Below are positions 6,084 through 8,564 of a stretch of 8,564 nucleotides of DNA, piece by piece. Location: contig JAFOXE010000204.1 in assembly GCA_017425765.1 (NCBI GenBank), forward strand, positions 1 to 8,564, read 5' to 3'. This DNA comes from Paraprevotella sp. GTDB lineage: Bacteria > Bacteroidota > Bacteroidia > Bacteroidales > Bacteroidaceae. How positions within the stretch are numbered: the stretch's first letter is position 1; every line of letters begins with the position of its first letter. The notes below the pieces were generated by a model. It saw only the letters and a program-made list of their open reading frames with translations, did no database searches and had not been told where the DNA came from. The position numbers and the translations under genes were made by a program.

Positions 6084-6091
6084 TACCTTTG
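6084..6091 (+). promoter_or_regulatory. Bacteroidota -7 promoter element of sstT (TACCTTTG)
   Basis: TACCTTTG is an exact TAnnTTTG match, 22 nt before the sstT ATG, so the leader is only about 15 nt. The following GCAT and CAAATTTAT match the promoter at 419, with a one-base length difference between the two blocks. Confidence 0.7.
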
Positions 6092-6113
6092 CATTACAAA
6101 TTTATAGTGAGAT

Positions 6114-7355
6114 ATGGGAATCATAAAATCCACTTTCAACAAATGGCAGCACACCAACCTGATGCTGCGCATCCTTGCCGGAGTTATAATAGGTGCAGTG
6201 CTGGCACTCACTGTGCCGGCCATAGAGGTCGTGTCCATGTTGGGTAACCTCTTTGTGGGGGCGCTCAAGGCAATGGCACCCGTATTGGTGGCGGTGCTCG
6301 TTACTTCTTCGGTGGCTACGGCACGTGCCGGATTGGGCAGTCGTTTCCGCACCATCATTAGCCTCTATATACTCACCACGCTCATGGCAGCAGTGGTGGC
6401 GGTGGTGGCCAGTTTCTTGTTTCCGGTGCAAATCGCTTTGGCGGATGTGTCGGCAGCTGCAACCAGCACACCGGGGGCATTGGACGATGTGTTTGGCACC
6501 ATAGTGGGCGAGGTAATGAGCAATCCAGTTACGGCTATAGCCAAAGCAAACTATCTGGGCGTGCTCTTTTGGGCAGCCGTAATTGGTTTGGCACTCAAAA
6601 CAGTGGCAAGCGAGCAAACCATTGCCGGACTGCGACAGTGGGCGGATGCCGTGTCGAAGGTGGTGGCATGGATTATTCAGTTTGCACCATTCGGAATCCT
6701 CGGTTTAGTGTACACCACCGTGTCGCAAAGCGGACTCGAGATATTTACCACCTACGGCAAGCTGCTCTTGCTTCTTGTGGGATGTATGCTGATGGTGGCG
6801 TTTGTACTCAATCCATTGATTGTGGGGTGTATGCTGCATCGCAATCCTTATCCGTTGTTGTGGCGATGCTTGAAGGGGAGCGCCGTGAGCGCCTTCTTCA
6901 CCCGTTCGTCGGCAGCCAACATTCCGGTCAATATGACTTTGTGCAAGCGTATAGGGGTAGACGAGGATTTTTACTCGGTAAGTATTCCTTTGGGTAGCAC
7001 CATCAACATGGATGGTGCTGCGGTTACCATTACGGTAATGACCTTAGCCACTTGTCACACATTGGGCATTGTTCCGTCGTTGGGAGGGGCCCTGTTGCTC
7101 AGCATTGTTGCAACCCTGGCGGCGTGTGGCGCTTCGGGAGTGGCAGGAGGATCGCTATTGCTGATACCTATGGCGTGCTCGCTCTTCGGCATCGGAAGCG
7201 ATGTGGCCATGCAGGTGGTGGCGGTTGGATTCATCATAGGGGTGGTGCAGGATTCGGTGGAAACGGCACTTAACTCCAGCAGCGATGCGTTCTTTACCAT
7301 CGCTACCGATTGGCGCGACCGACAAAAACGTGGAGAGAAAATAAAAAAACTGTAA
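6114..7355 (+). CDS. sstT: Serine/threonine:Na+ symporter SstT
   Basis: This 413-residue inner-membrane protein of the DAACS (glutamate transporter-like) family imports serine and threonine with Na+. It resembles E. coli SstT along its whole length, with the same size and these landmarks: LFVGALKAMAPVLV (46-59), NPVTAIAKANYLGVLFW (137-153), FAPFGILGLV (190-199), and the Ser-rich hairpin 1 AFFTRSSAANIPVNM (260-274). Also present are the unwound TM7 motif SIPLGSTINMDGAA (290-303), hairpin 2 ACGASGVAGGSLLLIP (337-352), and MQVVAVGFIIGVVQDS then ETALNSSSD (383-391). The NMDG form is the canonical DAACS one, whereas E. coli SstT, as I recall it, has NMAG. The start follows a promoter by 22 nt. No terminator lies after it and the next gene starts 21 nt downstream, so the two are probably cotranscribed. 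Confidence 0.96.
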   Translation: MGIIKSTFNKWQHTNLMLRILAGVIIGAVLALTVPAIEVVSMLGNLFVGALKAMAPVLVAVLVTSSVATARAGLGSRFRTIISLYILTTLMAAVVAVVASFLFPVQIALADVSAAATSTPGALDDVFGTIVGEVMSNPVTAIAKANYLGVLFWAAVIGLALKTVASEQTIAGLRQWADAVSKVVAWIIQFAPFGILGLVYTTVSQSGLEIFTTYGKLLLLLVGCMLMVAFVLNPLIVGCMLHRNPYPLLWRCLKGSAVSAFFTRSSAANIPVNMTLCKRIGVDEDFYSVSIPLGSTINMDGAAVTITVMTLATCHTLGIVPSLGGALLLSIVATLAACGASGVAGGSLLLIPMACSLFGIGSDVAMQVVAVGFIIGVVQDSVETALNSSSDAFFTIATDWRDRQKRGEKIKKL

Positions 7356-7376
7356 CACATAAATACATTTACAACA

Positions 7377-8288
7377 ATGAAAACTTTTAGATTTTTTGGA
7401 ATGGCCCTCGTGGCAGTAATGCTCGGATTGGCTATGAGCAGTTGCGATAGCGACGACGAAGATTATCAATTTACTTATGAAAATCCTTATAAGGATTATG
7501 CTCAACTAATCGTGGGTAAGTGGTTTTGTTTTACACCCGAATCAAGCATATTTATGAATTATCAGGCTGACGGATCTTTTTATCAGGTAGGCTATGGCGC
7601 TAAAAATGGTTGGAGAGAGCGTATAGGAACATACGAAATCAATGAAAATATCGTAAACGGTATTATTACAAATATGGATAATACACCTGATGTGATAGAG
7701 ATTGTTGAACTTAGTGAAGACAAGTTTGTACTTAAAACAAAAGGCTCTAGCGTTCATACAAGCTACCGAGTTCAAGAACAATTCGATATTACCGGTAAAT
7801 ATGCTTACTTGAACTCAGTAGTTAGAGTTGCTGCAAAAGAAGGCAAAACCGAAATGCAACTTCCCGAAGGAATCACCATCGGGGGCATGAACTCAATCTC
7901 GGTAGAAGCAATGAACGGTGGACGAATCATTGAGCAAATGAAGGAGTTCTTTGCTGATGCAACCTTTTCTGCCGACGGTAAGTTGACCCATACAATGGAC
8001 GGCGAATCTAAAGTAAAGAACTACACCCTTGAGGGCAACAACCTTACATTCGACCTTTACGAAGGTGGTGCGTACAAGGTAAACGCTACAACATTCCCTG
8101 ATGAGGATGGCGACCGTCTCTTTATCATCATTCCTAAGCAGGCTGCTTGGTTGGGTGGTATGGTAGAACTTGTAGAGAAGGAGAACGAGGGCTTGACACT
8201 CGATGCCGCACAGATTGCCGCACTCGAGAAGGAGTTTATGGAGACTTTCGAGACGTTCACCGTAATCTTGAGCTTGAGCAAGAAATAA
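7377..8288 (+). CDS. Surface lipoprotein with calycin/lipocalin-like halves, cotranscribed with sstT
   Basis: This 303-residue product has a lipoprotein signal peptide ending LAMSSC, with Cys23 lipid-anchored. DSDDED follows, a strong Bacteroidota export signal that suggests the protein sits on the cell surface. Residues about 42-135 (LIVGKWFCF, ADGSFYQVG, IGTYEINENIVNGII, IEIVELSEDKFVLKT) look like a lipocalin/calycin-type beta-barrel half of the kind common in Bacteroidales lipoproteins. Residues about 185-260 (FFADATFSADGKL, YTLEGNNLTFDLYEG) repeat a similar strand pattern. A helical segment (273-293) and a final strand close the protein. Ligand and function are unknown. It lies 21 nt after sstT with no promoter-like TAnnTTTG between, so it is probably transcribed with sstT. 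The first half of the gene is clearly more AT-rich than the second, with the change near 7850. A terminator follows. Confidence 0.87.
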   Translation: MKTFRFFGMALVAVMLGLAMSSCDSDDEDYQFTYENPYKDYAQLIVGKWFCFTPESSIFMNYQADGSFYQVGYGAKNGWRERIGTYEINENIVNGIITNMDNTPDVIEIVELSEDKFVLKTKGSSVHTSYRVQEQFDITGKYAYLNSVVRVAAKEGKTEMQLPEGITIGGMNSISVEAMNGGRIIEQMKEFFADATFSADGKLTHTMDGESKVKNYTLEGNNLTFDLYEGGAYKVNATTFPDEDGDRLFIIIPKQAAWLGGMVELVEKENEGLTLDAAQIAALEKEFMETFETFTVILSLSKK

Positions 8289-8311
8289 CTAAACACAAAA
8301 TAAATCAACCG

Positions 8312-8353
8312 GTGCGTGTTGGGAGCAACTTAGTCCCAGCACGCACTTTTTTT
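8312..8353 (+). terminator. Strong Rho-independent terminator of the sstT-lipoprotein unit
   Basis: GTGCGTGTTGGGA (8312-8324) pairs with TCCCAGCACGCAC (8334-8346) over 13 bp with one G-T wobble. The loop is 9 nt and seven T's follow. It starts 24 nt after the lipoprotein stop codon. Confidence 0.92.
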
Positions 8354-8564
8354 ATGTATTCACCCCGAGAAACACCACTCGTAAGGTCTAACTCCTTTTC
8401 TCTGCCATTGCCAGGCCAAATATGAACTTTTTTCACCTTGGAAAAGCCCAGATTCGCCCCTTACATGCCCGTGTCCTTCCCGCCCAATTCAATTTCATCC
8501 CCTTTTACCCTTCCATTTCAAGCCCACACATTCCCCCAAACCTCCTTTTTTACTTTCCAACTCC
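8354..8564. other. G-poor, pyrimidine-rich stretch with no recognisable gene
   Basis: From about 8427 to the edge the + strand is rich in C and T and nearly free of G, and all three + frames stay open, which follows from the composition. An ATG at 8422 opens a 47-codon frame running off the window, but it has no promoter element, no signal peptide and no known motif. The minus strand has stops in every frame. I see no structure or RNA gene here. It may be intergenic, or a low-quality contig end. Confidence 0.4.

Noticed and set aside
6102..6617. Minus-strand open frame of 171 codons opposite sstT
   Set aside because: His/Cys-rich with no recognisable motif, and fully overlapped by the unmistakable sstT reading frame.
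8422..8564. Possible start of a gene running off the right edge
   Set aside because: All three frames are open because of the composition, and no promoter element, signal peptide or motif supports this one.

Overview
The window looks like a piece of a Bacteroidales chromosome, most likely Prevotellaceae (Prevotella or a close relative). Four of the five main transcription starts carry the Bacteroidota -7 element TAnnTTTG and have no Shine-Dalgarno sequence. The lipoproteins have an acidic stretch right after the lipid-anchored cysteine, and one large secreted protein ends in a type IX-secretion-like tail. All supported genes are on the + strand. I see no phage, insertion sequence, CRISPR array, tRNA or rRNA.

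Layout. (1) 1-300: the 3' end of a gene for a small Spy/CpxP-like (LTXXQ) exported protein with a Cys/Lys-rich tail, then a terminator. (2) 301-2374: a promoter region with a phased T-tract, a 611-residue secreted multidomain beta-sandwich protein with a C-terminal sorting-like motif, and a perfect terminator. (3) 2375-3418: an AEC-family (auxin efflux carrier/malonate permease-like) transporter on its own promoter. (4) 3419-4611: a gene-free leader with two promoter-like repeats, a DUF4595-like surface lipoprotein, and a perfect terminator. (5) 4612-4913: a gene-free stretch dominated by a long nested imperfect hairpin, then a promoter. (6) 4914-6016: a membrane-anchored AraC-type regulator (seven predicted membrane helices plus a C-terminal double HTH) and its terminator. 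(7) 6011-8353: two 18-bp direct repeats 22 bp apart, a promoter, the Na+/serine-threonine symporter gene sstT, and a lipoprotein gene 21 nt downstream, closed by a strong terminator. (8) 8354-8564: a G-poor stretch with no recognisable gene.

How the parts may work together. Most genes look like single-gene transcription units bounded by clear terminators. The exception is sstT plus the calycin-like lipoprotein, which look bicistronic. The direct repeats sit between the regulator gene and the sstT promoter, at a spacing of about two helical turns that suits an AraC-type protein. A local circuit in which a membrane-embedded AraC regulator controls serine/threonine uptake and a surface lipoprotein is therefore a reasonable but unproven idea. 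I found no convincing wholly new system. The most interesting items are this possible circuit, the long nested hairpin at 4624-4721, the Cys-rich tail at the left edge, and the composition break inside the last lipoprotein gene.
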